Shown here piece by piece: positions 1 through 8,231 of a DNA stretch of 64,000 nt (position 1 is its first letter; each line of letters begins with the position of its first letter). The position numbers were made by a program, and so were the translations under genes. The notes below the pieces were generated by a model, which made no database searches, was not told where the DNA came from, and saw only the letters and a program-made list of their open reading frames with translations. Source of the DNA: Nostoc sp. FACHB-152 (GTDB lineage Bacteria > Cyanobacteriota > Cyanobacteriia > Cyanobacteriales > Nostocaceae); the NCBI RefSeq assembly GCF_014697475.1, contig NZ_JACJRV010000031.1, forward strand, positions 1-64,000. Reading direction: 5' to 3'.

Positions 1-127
1 CTGCATCAGTGAAGTCGCTGGAATACGCCATTAGCATTGGATTTTAGATGCTGAGGAGTACCTTAATTCAAAACCTCATAAGATGTCAAATGGGTTCTAT
101 AAATTACGACTTGGTAAGGTGGCAGTT

Positions 128-1111
128 GTTTCAATCCCTGATAGGGATTATTTGAAATTTCAACTCATCATCCACCCCGCAGTAATGGCGATAAAAATAG
201 GGTTTCAATCCCTGATAGGGATTATTTGAAATTTCAACCGAAGATTTATAAATACGATTCTGCCATTAGCAGCAGTTTCAATCCCTGATAGGGATTATTT
301 GAAATTTCAACAAATTGGTGTTTAGTGCCACCAGTATACGCTTATGTTTCAATCCCTGATAGGGATTATTTGAAATTTCAACCTTGACTTAACTTTTAAT
401 TGTTGGGAGTGGCAACTAAGAAAAAGTTTCAATCCCTGATAGGGATTATTTGAAATTTCAACAACAGGTTGGTGTCTTGCCGGGAACGTTCCCAGTTTCA
501 ATCCCTGATAGGGATTATTTGAAATTTCAACAACACAATCTACCTGCACCCCAACAACAGTAACGGGTTTCAATCCCTGATAGGGATTATTTGAAATTTC
601 AACAATGATTCCGTGACAGTTGACTCAATACCAAGTGTTTCAATCCCTGATAGGGATTATTTGAAATTTCAACGATATGAAGTTCTGGGAATTACCTTAG
701 TTAGCCACGCGTTTCAATCCCTGATAGGGATTATTTGAAATTTCAACTTTAGCATTTTTGGCTTTTGATAAATTTATTCTGCAAGTTTCAATCCCTGATA
801 GGGATTATTTGAAATTTCAACAGAGGCTTCGGCTATCTTGAGTGTAATGGGAGTCAAGTTTCAATCCCTGATAGGGATTATTTGAAATTTCAACTTTCTT
901 TGTATTATTAAAAACTTATGCCTACACCCGTTTCAATCCCTGATAGGGATTATTTGAAATTTCAACAGTTGTAGCTGATGGAGATAATCAAGTTTTTAAT
1001 GTTTCAATCCCTGATAGGGATTATTTGAAATTTCAACTTTGGTTTTGATTAATTCAAATATCTCATCAGAAATCGTTTCAATCCCTGATAGGGATTATTT
1101 GAAATTTCAAC
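128..1111 (-). CRISPR. CRISPR array, 14 repeats of 37 bp and 13 spacers
   Basis: Fourteen copies of a 37 bp repeat start at 128, 202, 275, 346, 426, 495, 567, 637, 711, 785, 858, 930, 1001 and 1075. I see no base differences among them. Spacers are 32-43 bp; the longest is 383-425. The repeat carries two palindromes: a 7 bp stem with a 3-base loop (AATCCCTGATAGGGATT) and the self-complementary TTGAAATTTCAA. On the minus strand each repeat ends in ATTGAAAC, the usual 8-nt crRNA tag in many cyanobacterial type I and III arrays, so transcription is probably leftwards with the leader right of 1111. No cas gene lies in the window. There is no degenerate terminal repeat at either end. Confidence 0.97.
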
Positions 1112-1421
1112 GGCAGAAGGCTGAAAGTTAGTTTTTATGAGGTTTTCAAGGTTCAGTTTCGCGGATAGTCGAATTATACTGTTAATAAATTTAAATTGAT
1201 TTACGTAAAATGGCTGAAACCCAGTCTGCACAATACGCGCGGGTATTTTTAATTTATTATTCTTGCAAAAGCTTGTACAGAAAGTAACACAGCGATTTTC
1301 ATTCAAGCCTAATTTTTGACACCTACCCATCCGCGCAAATCGATATCTTTTGATGGACACTGGCAAACCAAAAATTAAGCGATCGCTTAATCTAGATATA
1401 AGCCTTTGATTAAACCAAACG
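1112..1421 (-). promoter_or_regulatory. probable CRISPR leader
   Basis: This is the AT-rich, non-coding flank on the side that the crRNA tag (ATTGAAAC on the minus strand) predicts to be upstream of transcription. It contains no further repeat copies. The only long reading frame here runs on into the repeats and looks like an artefact. A HIP1 octamer lies near 1380. The leader call is inference from repeat orientation; the promoter was not located. Confidence 0.5.
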
Positions 1422-1436
1422 GTGATTGCACTCCTT

Positions 1437-1670
1437 ATGAAGTATCACATCTGCGAGTTGGACGCAACTCCCGAATGGCTCACCCTCGAATCAATTGATT
1501 ACATCGTCGAATGTTTAGAGGCTTGTAAATCGCTGGATATGCTGGCTGATTTACGAGCTATCTTCCCACGGCAGGCGTTACGCTGTGCAAGCATTAAGGT
1601 ATGTGAAGCGCAACGTCAAAGTATTGTTCAATGGTTGCAGCTATTAAACACAGAAGAGAACGCTGCATGA
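1437..1670 (+). CDS. small hypothetical protein (77 aa)
   Basis: I do not recognise a family. The product is a soluble, acidic small protein with two cysteines near the middle (ECLEACKSLD) and an amphipathic helical second half ending in a short hydrophilic tail. I chose ATG at 1437; an in-frame GTG at 1422 would add five residues. It stands alone between the CRISPR leader and a convergent hydrolase gene. The compact reading frame with sensible composition suggests a real gene, probably a conserved cyanobacterial hypothetical, but nothing here points to its job. Confidence 0.5.
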   Translation: MKYHICELDATPEWLTLESIDYIVECLEACKSLDMLADLRAIFPRQALRCASIKVCEAQRQSIVQWLQLLNTEENAA

Positions 1671-1685
1671 GAGTCTTGATTTACA

Positions 1686-1718
1686 GCAGGCAACAGGCAA
1701 TAGGCAACAGGCAATAGG
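1686..1718. repeat. heptanucleotide minisatellite (CAACAGG/CAATAGG)
   Basis: Four tandem 7 bp units alternate CAACAGG and CAATAGG (1691-1718), with a degenerate unit before them. Such short tandem heptamers are typical of intergenic DNA in filamentous cyanobacteria. Related heptamers recur at 11423-11447, 32980-33010 and 33284-33318. Confidence 0.85.
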
Positions 1719-1764
1719 GATAAAACTTAGATACCAAAAGCCTCTTAACTCTGTCACCTGTCAC

Positions 1765-2412
1765 CTATCCCCTACTATACTGTCGCTGATGCTGCAAAAA
1801 CCACTCATACAATTGAGGATTGTTGTATGTCTGTGTCCATGAATCGTGATCAGCTTCGGGATAAACTGTAAATTTGATGTTACCGCCACAGGCTTTGAGT
1901 GCAGCAACCATCTCTTCCGATTCACTTAAGGGGACAATATCATCTTGTTCGCCATGAAATGCCCAGACGGGGAGATTTTTTAAGTTACGCGCATTGTGTG
2001 GTTCGCCTCCACCACAAACAGGTGCGATCGCAGCAAATTTTTGGGGTTCGGCTGCACTCCAACGCCATGTTCCGTAACCACCCATGCTTAAGCCTGTGAG
2101 GTAAATGCGATCGCTATCAATAGGATAAGCTGCCAATGCTTCATCTAATAGAATACTTAACTTGTTTACTAACCAAAACTGACCTCTAGGACATTGTGGA
2201 GAGATAGTTATAAAGGGAAAGTCTGGTTGTTCTTCAACAACTTTAGCAATACCGTGTCTTTTGACATCATCTAAATTTGAGCCTCGTTCACCAGAACCAT
2301 GTAAAAAGACTATCGTTGGTAAAAGCTGCCCTTTTGCTGCGTCGTTCTTGGGCAAAAATAATAAGTAGTTATAGCTATGATGACTAATAACTTGTTGTTG
2401 TGTTGAGTCCAT
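1765..2412 (-). CDS. alpha/beta hydrolase, phospholipase/carboxylesterase type
   Basis: This 215-residue protein has an esterase alpha/beta-hydrolase fold. The strand and oxyanion region VFLHGSGERG is near residue 35, the nucleophile elbow GLSMGG holds Ser109, the acid Asp157 or Asp158 is in HGEQDDIVP, and His189 is in EADHDSW. Length and motif order match the prolyl-oligopeptidase-like or dienelactone-hydrolase-like esterases often annotated as phospholipase/carboxylesterase. There is no signal peptide, so it is probably cytoplasmic. It lies 18 bp downstream of the next minus-strand gene and may share its transcript. The substrate cannot be inferred. Confidence 0.85.
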   Translation of the reverse strand: MDSTQQQVISHHSYNYLLFLPKNDAAKGQLLPTIVFLHGSGERGSNLDDVKRHGIAKVVEEQPDFPFITISPQCPRGQFWLVNKLSILLDEALAAYPIDSDRIYLTGLSMGGYGTWRWSAAEPQKFAAIAPVCGGGEPHNARNLKNLPVWAFHGEQDDIVPLSESEEMVAALKACGGNIKFTVYPEADHDSWTQTYNNPQLYEWFLQHQRQYSRG

Positions 2413-2430
2413 AATTTTTGCCTTCTAAGT

Positions 2431-3168
2431 TCAACGTAGACGCACAGCTATTGTATAACTTGGTCGTTGTTTAGTTTCTCTTTGACTCTTGACTAACCTA
2501 AAATCATTATCTATATATAAATGCTCTAGGGTAGGAATAGCTAAATAAGCTTTTTCAAATTTTTTGGCAGTATTTCTGTCAATTGTGTCTAAATCAACTT
2601 CCTGCCGTAAGTCGATTTTTGCAGCAGGTTGTTGAAATTTAGATTTAACTATATTTGTAAACCAATTATTTGCATCTTCAATTGTCAAAGGTTTTTCTCG
2701 ATTTTTAAATGCTTGAAATATACCGACGTTTTGAATTTGCCATTGCTCATTTTTAATAGCATACTTCTGCAACACCATTAAGTCGTAGGCTGGTATTTTT
2801 GAAGTAAAAATCCGCAAAACATTAGACTGATGTCCAGGTGCATAACGGGCAATATTGGCATAGTAACCATCATCATGGAAGATTTGGTAAGATTGCTCGT
2901 CTATTCTCCCTGGTACGATATCTTGAAACGGGATAGTAGACCATACTGATTTCCATACGCCAATGACAATTGCTGCTTGTTCCGCAACATTAGGGGTAGG
3001 ATTGCGGTGGCTTAATTCAATAAAATAGGGTTCTAGTTGATTTTGATAAAATTTTACTTTTTCTCTTAAAGATTGGTTATTTTTACCTTTAACTATTTCT
3101 AAAACTATATTTTTTAGTTCTGAAGTTGTCGAAGTAGTTAAGTCTTTGTTATAAGTTATATTTTGCAT
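2431..3168 (-). CDS. hypothetical protein, possibly PAP/fibrillin-like
   Basis: This 245-residue soluble protein has no signal peptide. The stretch around residues 68-110 (IGVWKSVWSTIPFQDI, then a Tyr-rich segment with RYAP) loosely resembles the W-x-x-x-(Y/W)-S-T core of plastid lipid-associated (PAP/fibrillin) proteins, which are common in cyanobacteria; this is a weak resemblance. The C-terminal half is charged and ends in a predicted beta strand with RPSYTIAVRLR. It starts at ATG 3168 and is followed after 18 bp by the esterase gene, so the two may be co-transcribed. The function is unknown. Confidence 0.6.
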   Translation of the reverse strand: MQNITYNKDLTTSTTSELKNIVLEIVKGKNNQSLREKVKFYQNQLEPYFIELSHRNPTPNVAEQAAIVIGVWKSVWSTIPFQDIVPGRIDEQSYQIFHDDGYYANIARYAPGHQSNVLRIFTSKIPAYDLMVLQKYAIKNEQWQIQNVGIFQAFKNREKPLTIEDANNWFTNIVKSKFQQPAAKIDLRQEVDLDTIDRNTAKKFEKAYLAIPTLEHLYIDNDFRLVKSQRETKQRPSYTIAVRLR

Positions 3169-3208
3169 GATTTATCACCCTCATACTTTCGAGGGTATTA
3201 ATAATAAT

Positions 3209-3236
3209 ATAGAGACGCGATCGCTCACGTCTCTAT
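3209..3236. terminator. GAGACG palindrome, possible terminator or repeat
   Basis: The arms ATAGAGACG (3209-3217) and CGTCTCTAT (3228-3236) pair perfectly around a loop containing a HIP1-like core. It lies between the stop of the minus-strand gene at 3257 and the start of the next gene at 3168. A longer relative of the same motif occurs at 21648-21687. Confidence 0.55.
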
Positions 3237-3256
3237 TGATTAAACAACGTCAAATC

Positions 3257-3616
3257 TTACCACCAAATCCGATTACCATTTTCGTCAACTCTAGCTTGAC
3301 GAATTACATCCGAAATTTCTTCAGCATCTTTCACATGGTGAAGTGCTTTCTTTTCTCCGTTGGGTTCATCGACAACAAAGTAAGTTGGAACTGTAATATG
3401 ATCACCTGTGATATCTGGAGAATCGACAGCAACCTGTTTTGCTTTTTCTTCTACAGATTCGGGTTTATCAGAAATTCTATCTCCTGGGTTCGCTGTCAGG
3501 TTTCTTTCTTTAGCGGTTGGTTCTTCCCGTGAATGCCAATCTTGACTTACAGGCTGTTCAATTTCTGTTTGATTACTGTCGGGTTGATTATTTTGATTTT
3601 CTAGTTCTTTAGTCAT
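3257..3616 (-). CDS. hydrophilic hypothetical protein (119 aa)
   Basis: The product is strongly acidic and hydrophilic, rich in Glu, Asp, Asn and Gln. Its first 65 residues look disordered. The last 50 form a more ordered piece (TYFVVDEPNGEKKALHHV, then DENGNRIWW at the C-terminus). There is no signal peptide or membrane segment and I recognise no domain. It starts at ATG 3616. The small acidic composition would fit a conserved cyanobacterial hypothetical, but no role can be assigned. Confidence 0.55.
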   Translation of the reverse strand: MTKELENQNNQPDSNQTEIEQPVSQDWHSREEPTAKERNLTANPGDRISDKPESVEEKAKQVAVDSPDITGDHITVPTYFVVDEPNGEKKALHHVKDAEEISDVIRQARVDENGNRIWW

Positions 3617-3844
3617 GGCTATTTCAAAAATTAAGGTTATGTATTCACTAACTCAATTTATAAAATTACAGCCATGAAGAGTTCTTTCCCTAGAGAGAGT
3701 TTCTGATGAAATTAGAGATAGCATAACTAAAGTTATATATTAGCTTTTAGAGTTGTCTATCACCTCTTTCTCTCGAAATAATCAATATGATTTTGCTTCT
3801 TCAAGCATCCTAAAAATACTTTTAACTCTGTCACCTATCACCTG

Positions 3845-4882
3845 TTACCTGTTCCCTGCTTTATCTAATTTAAATGGTGTATATTTACCACCCAAAGCTT
3901 CTACAATAGTGCGGGTATTAGCTTCCATCATTTTGATGTAAGATTCACCATCGCTTCCTTTAGCCCCAATAGAATCAGAATAGAGTTGATGCGGTGCTAA
4001 TTGCACACCTGCTTCTTGGGCAACGGTTCTAATTAACGTGGGATTAATTGTAGTTTCGGCAAAAATTGCGGGAACGGCGATTTTTTTAATTGATTCTACC
4101 AATCGCTGTACAGTTTGCGCGCTGGGTTGTTCTTCGGTACTAATGCCAATTAATGTACCAGCGATCGCGATTTGATAAGCACGTCCATAATATTGAAAAG
4201 CATCATGGGTTGTCACTAATCGGCGTTTATCTGCGGGAATCGTTTGAATTTGTTCATTAATCCAAGTATGCAACTGTTTTAATTGGTTAGTTAGTTGCGT
4301 TGCGTTTTGAGTAAATTTTTCTTTATCTTCTGGCGATAACTCGATTAACCCATCCCGAATTGCGTTTACCATTGCGATCGCATTTTCGGCGCTTCCCCAA
4401 ACGTGCGGATCTGGGACTATTTCACCTTTGCCTTTATCTAATTGCAAAGGTTTAACCGCCTCCCCCACAGCTAATTTACGTCCCTTGCCCGCAGCATTCA
4501 TCATTTTAATTAATCCTGGTTCTAAGTTGTAGCCGTTATACAAAATCAAGTCGGCTTCTTCTAAAAACCTGCTATCTGCTGGGACTGGTTCGTAAACATG
4601 AGGATCAGCACCAGGCTGAAGTATTCCCTTTATTTGAATTTCGTCGCCGCCTACCTCTTGGGTTAAGTCGGCAATAATGGTACTAGTCGCCACAACCAAA
4701 GGCTTTTCATTACCTTGGGCAGGTTTAGAGTTGGCATTGTTTTGACTACAACTAAATAAAGCCAATGGCAAAAGCATTCCCAGGCACAGCCGAGAAACCA
4801 AGCTACAAATAACTTTTTTCTGCCTAGCGACTGTTGGATTATTGGAGACGCACGCACGCTCTTTCTCAAGTATTAGAATCAT
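3845..4882 (-). CDS. metal (Mn2+/Zn2+) ABC transporter substrate-binding lipoprotein
   Basis: This is a cluster A-I (ZnuA/TroA/MntC, PF01297) solute-binding protein of 345 residues. An N-terminal signal ends in a lipobox-like FSC with Cys45 as lipid anchor. The likely metal ligands are His95 (ADPHVYEP), His160 (PDPHVWG), His226 (TTHDAFQYY) and Asp303 (YSDSIG). The third ligand is His as in TroA and ZnuA, where MntC and PsaA have Glu; the His-rich loop of ZnuA is absent. Mn or Zn cannot be decided by eye. It is divergent from the ATPase and permease genes at 5041-6697 and would feed them from the periplasm. It starts at ATG 4882. Confidence 0.9.
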   Translation of the reverse strand: MILILEKERACVSNNPTVARQKKVICSLVSRLCLGMLLPLALFSCSQNNANSKPAQGNEKPLVVATSTIIADLTQEVGGDEIQIKGILQPGADPHVYEPVPADSRFLEEADLILYNGYNLEPGLIKMMNAAGKGRKLAVGEAVKPLQLDKGKGEIVPDPHVWGSAENAIAMVNAIRDGLIELSPEDKEKFTQNATQLTNQLKQLHTWINEQIQTIPADKRRLVTTHDAFQYYGRAYQIAIAGTLIGISTEEQPSAQTVQRLVESIKKIAVPAIFAETTINPTLIRTVAQEAGVQLAPHQLYSDSIGAKGSDGESYIKMMEANTRTIVEALGGKYTPFKLDKAGNR

Positions 4883-4913
4883 TTATCTGTGATATTACTT
4901 CTAATTATAGATT

Positions 4914-4964
4914 TTTTCATATTCTTCTCATTTTTATAGTAAGCTCAAGTAATAAATATGAAAA
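4914..4964. promoter_or_regulatory. inverted repeat in the divergent metal-transporter promoter region
   Basis: A perfect 10 bp inverted repeat, TTTTCATATT at 4914-4923 and AATATGAAAA at 4955-4964, lies between the divergent binding-protein gene (start 4882) and the ATPase gene. The arm centres are 41 bp apart, close to four helical turns. The position suits an operator shared by both directions, perhaps for a metal-responsive regulator. No binding protein is known from the sequence. Confidence 0.45.
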
Positions 4965-5040
4965 GTCAGTTATGCAAAACGTTTCTTTTTACGCAAAATT
5001 GAGCCAATCTCAGAAAAAGGTAGGGGAACGCCCCACACCC

Positions 5041-5799
5041 ATGATCAAAGCTATTGATATGGATTCCACAGCCGCAATTTCTATTGCCCACTTGGGCGTA
5101 CACTACCGGACGCAAGAAGCGTTGCGAGATATTAACTGTGTAATTAAACCAGGAAGATTGACAGGGATTTTTGGCCCGAATGGTGCTGGCAAAAGTACCC
5201 TGATGAAAGCAATGTTGGGTTTGGTTCCTGTTAGTAGTGGGATGGTGATGTACCAAAGCCAACCTTTGATGCAGCAAAGGTCAAAAGTTGCCTATGTACC
5301 ACAACGCAGCCAAATTGATTGGACTTATCCCGCTACAGTCTGGGATGTAGTGATGATGGGACGGGTAAAGAAAACAGGCTGGTTGCGTAGCTTTTCTGGA
5401 GTTAGCCGCCAAATCGCCAACGCCGCCCTAGAAAGAGTAGGGATGAGTGAATTTCGCGATCGCCCCATCGGACAATTATCAGGCGGACAGCAACAACGAG
5501 TCTTTTTAGCCCGTGCATTGACACAACAAGCAGACATCTTCTGTTTTGATGAACCATTGGTGGGTATCGATCAAAAAACCCAATCAGTAGTTTTTGAAGT
5601 TTTCCACGAACTCGCCGCCGAAAACAAAATCGTGCTAGTCGTCAACCACGACTTAGGCGAATCCATCACCCATTTCGATGATTTGATTTTACTCAACCGC
5701 GAATTAGTCGCCACAGGTTCAAGACAACAAGTACTCACAGAACAAAACCTACATCTAGCTTACGGCGGAAAAGTGATGTACTTCTCCGACGCAGCTTAA
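5041..5799 (+). CDS. metal (Mn2+/Zn2+) ABC transporter ATP-binding protein
   Basis: This ABC ATPase has a complete set of motifs: Walker A GPNGAGKST, Q-loop VPQRSQIDW, signature LSGGQQQR, Walker B IFCFDEP and switch His in VVNHD. The stretch RSQIDWTYPATVWDVVMMG is characteristic of the Mn/Zn (MntA/PsaB/ZnuC) branch. I chose ATG 5041 because the homologous domain begins about 12 residues later. ATGs at 4972 and 5059 are alternatives, and the frame stays open back to 4834, into the divergent gene. It powers the permease encoded 37 bp downstream and is paired with the binding protein encoded on the other strand. Confidence 0.93.
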   Translation: MIKAIDMDSTAAISIAHLGVHYRTQEALRDINCVIKPGRLTGIFGPNGAGKSTLMKAMLGLVPVSSGMVMYQSQPLMQQRSKVAYVPQRSQIDWTYPATVWDVVMMGRVKKTGWLRSFSGVSRQIANAALERVGMSEFRDRPIGQLSGGQQQRVFLARALTQQADIFCFDEPLVGIDQKTQSVVFEVFHELAAENKIVLVVNHDLGESITHFDDLILLNRELVATGSRQQVLTEQNLHLAYGGKVMYFSDAA

Positions 5800-5836
5800 A
5801 CTCTTCTCTGTGTCCTCTGCGGTTCGTAAAATTCTT

Positions 5837-6697
5837 ATGCTAGAAGCACTAATCGAGCCATTACAATATGGCTTCATGCAGCGATCGCTTGTGATTGCTA
5901 TTTTAGTTGGTTTGTTGTGTGCAGTTGTAGGCAGCTATTTAATGGTGCAACGACTAGCACTGCTTGGTGATGCTATTAGTCATTCTGTTTTACCAGGATT
6001 AGCGATCGCCTTTATGATCGGTGCAAACATATTTGTTGGCGCATTTATCGCCGGAGTTTTGAGTACAATGGCGATCGCCTGGATTAGAACGCGATCGCCC
6101 ATTAAAGAAGATGCAGCTATGGGCATAGTTTTTTCCGCATTTTTTGCCCTTGGAATTACCTTAATTACAGTTGTGCAAAAAGACAACAAAATCGACCTCA
6201 ATCACTTTCTTTTTGGCAATATTCTGGGCGTTACCGCTAATGAAGTGCGAGATACAGCAATCATCGCCGCTATTGTTTTAGTAGTTGTGGTTTTAATCTA
6301 TAAAGAGCTTTTATTTTATACCTTTGATCCCTTAGGCGCGCAAGCCGCAGGTTTGCCAGTCAATCGGCTAAACTTTGGATTGATGTTGCTGATTGCTTTA
6401 ACCATTGTCGCCAGTATGAAAGCAGTCGGCGTAATTTTAGTGCTATCGCTGTTAATTACACCAGGTGCGACAGCTTATTTATTAGTCAAACGCCTACACG
6501 AAGTGATGATTGTCGGTGCAGTAATTGGAGTATTTTCCAGTATTAGTGGTATGTATCTCAGTTACTTTTATAATTTACCTTCCGGCCCCGCCGTTGTTTT
6601 AGTAGTATCTGCATTATTTATATTGGCTTTACTCTTTAGCCCTAAGCATGGGGTTTTGATTCCAAATGTGAATCAGAAATATAAAGGTAGTGATTGA
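5837..6697 (+). CDS. metal (Mn2+/Zn2+) ABC transporter permease
   Basis: This is an inner-membrane permease of the ABC-3 family (MntB/ZnuB, PF00950), 286 residues with about eight hydrophobic helices. Typical features are the N-terminal FMQRSL followed by VGSYLMVQRLALLGDAISHSVLPG, the stretch around DLNHFLFGNILGV, and the later segment with LLITPGATAYLL. I chose ATG 5837 because the family starts with a short helix before FMQR; a GTG-type upstream start at 5810 is less likely. It follows the ATPase gene in what looks like a two-gene operon ending at the hairpin at 6732-6762. Confidence 0.93.
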   Translation: MLEALIEPLQYGFMQRSLVIAILVGLLCAVVGSYLMVQRLALLGDAISHSVLPGLAIAFMIGANIFVGAFIAGVLSTMAIAWIRTRSPIKEDAAMGIVFSAFFALGITLITVVQKDNKIDLNHFLFGNILGVTANEVRDTAIIAAIVLVVVVLIYKELLFYTFDPLGAQAAGLPVNRLNFGLMLLIALTIVASMKAVGVILVLSLLITPGATAYLLVKRLHEVMIVGAVIGVFSSISGMYLSYFYNLPSGPAVVLVVSALFILALLFSPKHGVLIPNVNQKYKGSD

Positions 6698-6731
6698 GGT
6701 TATAAATTTTGCGAACTATTATATGTGTCCA

Positions 6732-6762
6732 GATACCCAACTTCTTTAAGAAGTCGGGTATC
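6732..6762. terminator. bidirectional hairpin terminator
   Basis: The palindrome runs from GATACCCAACTTC to GAAGTCGGGTATC with a short loop and one G-T-type mismatch. It lies 35 bp after the permease stop and 8 bp before the end of the convergent phosphatase gene, so it can terminate both. The same ACCCAACTT/AAGTCGGGT stem recurs at 20114-20138. Confidence 0.7.
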
Positions 6763-6769
6763 TAACTTC

Positions 6770-7231
6770 TCATGAATAATTGTGGACTGCTTCTTGAATA
6801 AAATTATTCCACACTTCATTAGGAATCCAAATTTGCTGTAAATCTTGTTTGGCTATTTCATCATTTAAGCCTTGACGCAAACGACGATAAAGATAGATAA
6901 ATGCAGAAACTCTCATATTAGCAGCGCAGTGAACAAATATTTGTTTCTCTGCGTTTGCTTGCATTACATTAAAAAACTGATTTAAATCTTCAAGGGTTGG
7001 ATTTTCCCAAATTACCGGAATGTGGACATACTGCATTCCTTGAGACTCGACAATTTCATTTTCATTAGGTAAAGCGTTGTTTGATGTTGGCAACGCCAGA
7101 TTGATTATTAGTTGATATCCTGCTTCTTTAATGGTTGCAAATTGTTCGGCGGTTGGTTGTCCTGAAGTGGCAATTTTATCAGATATTTGTAAGAAGTTGT
7201 ATATTTCTATAAGATTATTTTGTTCAAACAT
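6770..7231 (-). CDS. tyrosine/dual-specificity phosphatase-like protein (CX4R)
   Basis: The 153-residue protein begins with the DxIATSGQPTxEQ block typical of the beta-lactamase-hydrolase-like (BLH, DUF442) phosphatase family and carries the active-site loop HCAANMR (Cys102, Arg107). Only four residues separate Cys and Arg, as in HCRTGTR of the BLH family, rather than the five of classical tyrosine phosphatases. It is cytoplasmic, with no signal peptide. It is the last gene of a leftward row (8704 to 6770) with 3-17 bp gaps that probably forms an operon. The substrate is unknown. Confidence 0.8.
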   Translation of the reverse strand: MFEQNNLIEIYNFLQISDKIATSGQPTAEQFATIKEAGYQLIINLALPTSNNALPNENEIVESQGMQYVHIPVIWENPTLEDLNQFFNVMQANAEKQIFVHCAANMRVSAFIYLYRRLRQGLNDEIAKQDLQQIWIPNEVWNNFIQEAVHNYS

Positions 7232-7237
7232 AATTTT

Positions 7238-7747
7238 TTATTGACTGTATAATCCATAAGATGATTTGACTGTCCATATATCTTTAATTCTTTCTAGATA
7301 TAGTAAACTTCCGTACTGAGGTGGCCCAGCTGGACAATGAGCAGTTATCTGAATTAATGCCTGGGAAAAATCTTGAGAAAAGCCGGGACGAGTTAATGTA
7401 TAAAAGATATACCATCTATAATCATACTGTTGTGCAAAGTTTACCCAATCTTCCTGAGAAAGTAGAGTTACTTGAGGATTTTTAATCAAAGAATTTAATA
7501 AGGAAGATTGATTGTTAATTGATATCCAATTATCGTAGGTTTCTTTTTGCAGATAAGGAAAACCTACAATCTTCATACCAGAGATAATTTTTGCTGGAAT
7601 CCGCAGATTTTCCCAGGTTATATCCATATAATAAGATTTATTTATAACTGGATTAGATATTGCCCAGAGAAATTCTCCTTTCATGCTGGCATATTTAAGT
7701 ACAGCCGAAAACACCTCTGGTTCATGTTGCGATCGCAGATTATTCAT
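7238..7747 (-). CDS. hypothetical protein (169 aa)
   Basis: I recognise no family. The protein is soluble and rich in aromatic residues. It has a beta-type C-terminus (GSLLYLERIKDIWTVKSSYG) that resembles the closing strand of small beta-rich or NTF2-like proteins. A single Cys precedes PAGPPQYG near the end. The gene fits tightly between the phosphatase (6 bp) and the cupin gene (3 bp), so it is very likely co-transcribed with them. It starts at ATG 7747. Confidence 0.6.
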   Translation of the reverse strand: MNNLRSQHEPEVFSAVLKYASMKGEFLWAISNPVINKSYYMDITWENLRIPAKIISGMKIVGFPYLQKETYDNWISINNQSSLLNSLIKNPQVTLLSQEDWVNFAQQYDYRWYIFYTLTRPGFSQDFSQALIQITAHCPAGPPQYGSLLYLERIKDIWTVKSSYGLYSQ

Positions 7748-7750
7748 GAA

Positions 7751-8215
7751 TTAAGACTTATATAAGGTTCCATCTTTGGTTGTAAAAAACCATTTACCAT
7801 TAGCATCTGCTTTGGCTATCAAATCATCATCGGGATAGTTACCTTCATCATTAGGAGTTCTATCACCAACTTCTAAATAAATAACTACTTCATCAGAGCG
7901 ATTTATCAAGTGATGTCCATTCTCTTCCCCAGACGGAAACCCTGCCATCATTCCTGGTTTGAGGATTTCTTCACCTGCGTTAGTTACTAGTGTGGGTTCC
8001 CCAGCAATAATGTAGATAAATTCATCTTGTTTTGTATGCCAGTGCCTGACAGAAGAAGCACTTCCTGGGGCAAGGGTAACTAAATTAACTCCAAAATTTT
8101 TTAAGCCTGCTGCATTTCCTAAGGCTTTTTTAACTCTGCCTGCAACGATGTGTTGAAATTTATCTGGGTAAATAGAAGTTGTACGACTTGGAACATTATC
8201 AGGGTTAATAATCAT
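7751..8215 (-). CDS. cupin domain protein
   Basis: This is a single-domain cupin of 154 residues. Motif 1 is RHWHTKQDEFIYIIAG (metal ligands His-x-His and Glu) and motif 2 lies around GFPSGEENGHHLINRS (the further His). The C-terminal tail KWFFTTKDGTLYK is common in cyanobacterial and proteobacterial cupins of this group. These proteins bind a divalent metal and include isomerases, oxygenases and sugar-binding proteins; the exact reaction cannot be told. It lies in the tight minus-strand gene row with the GNAT gene 16 bp upstream. Confidence 0.85.
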   Translation of the reverse strand: MIINPDNVPSRTTSIYPDKFQHIVAGRVKKALGNAAGLKNFGVNLVTLAPGSASSVRHWHTKQDEFIYIIAGEPTLVTNAGEEILKPGMMAGFPSGEENGHHLINRSDEVVIYLEVGDRTPNDEGNYPDDDLIAKADANGKWFFTTKDGTLYKS

Positions 8216-8231
8216 TTATATTATCCTTTTG

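Noticed and set aside
349-573. Reading frame of 74 residues on the minus strand inside the CRISPR array
   Set aside because: It consists of the CRISPR repeat translated twice plus spacers; repeat-derived frames are artefacts.
1049-1366. 105-residue minus-strand frame at the array edge
   Set aside because: It ends in CRISPR repeat sequence and covers the probable leader; composition is not protein-like.
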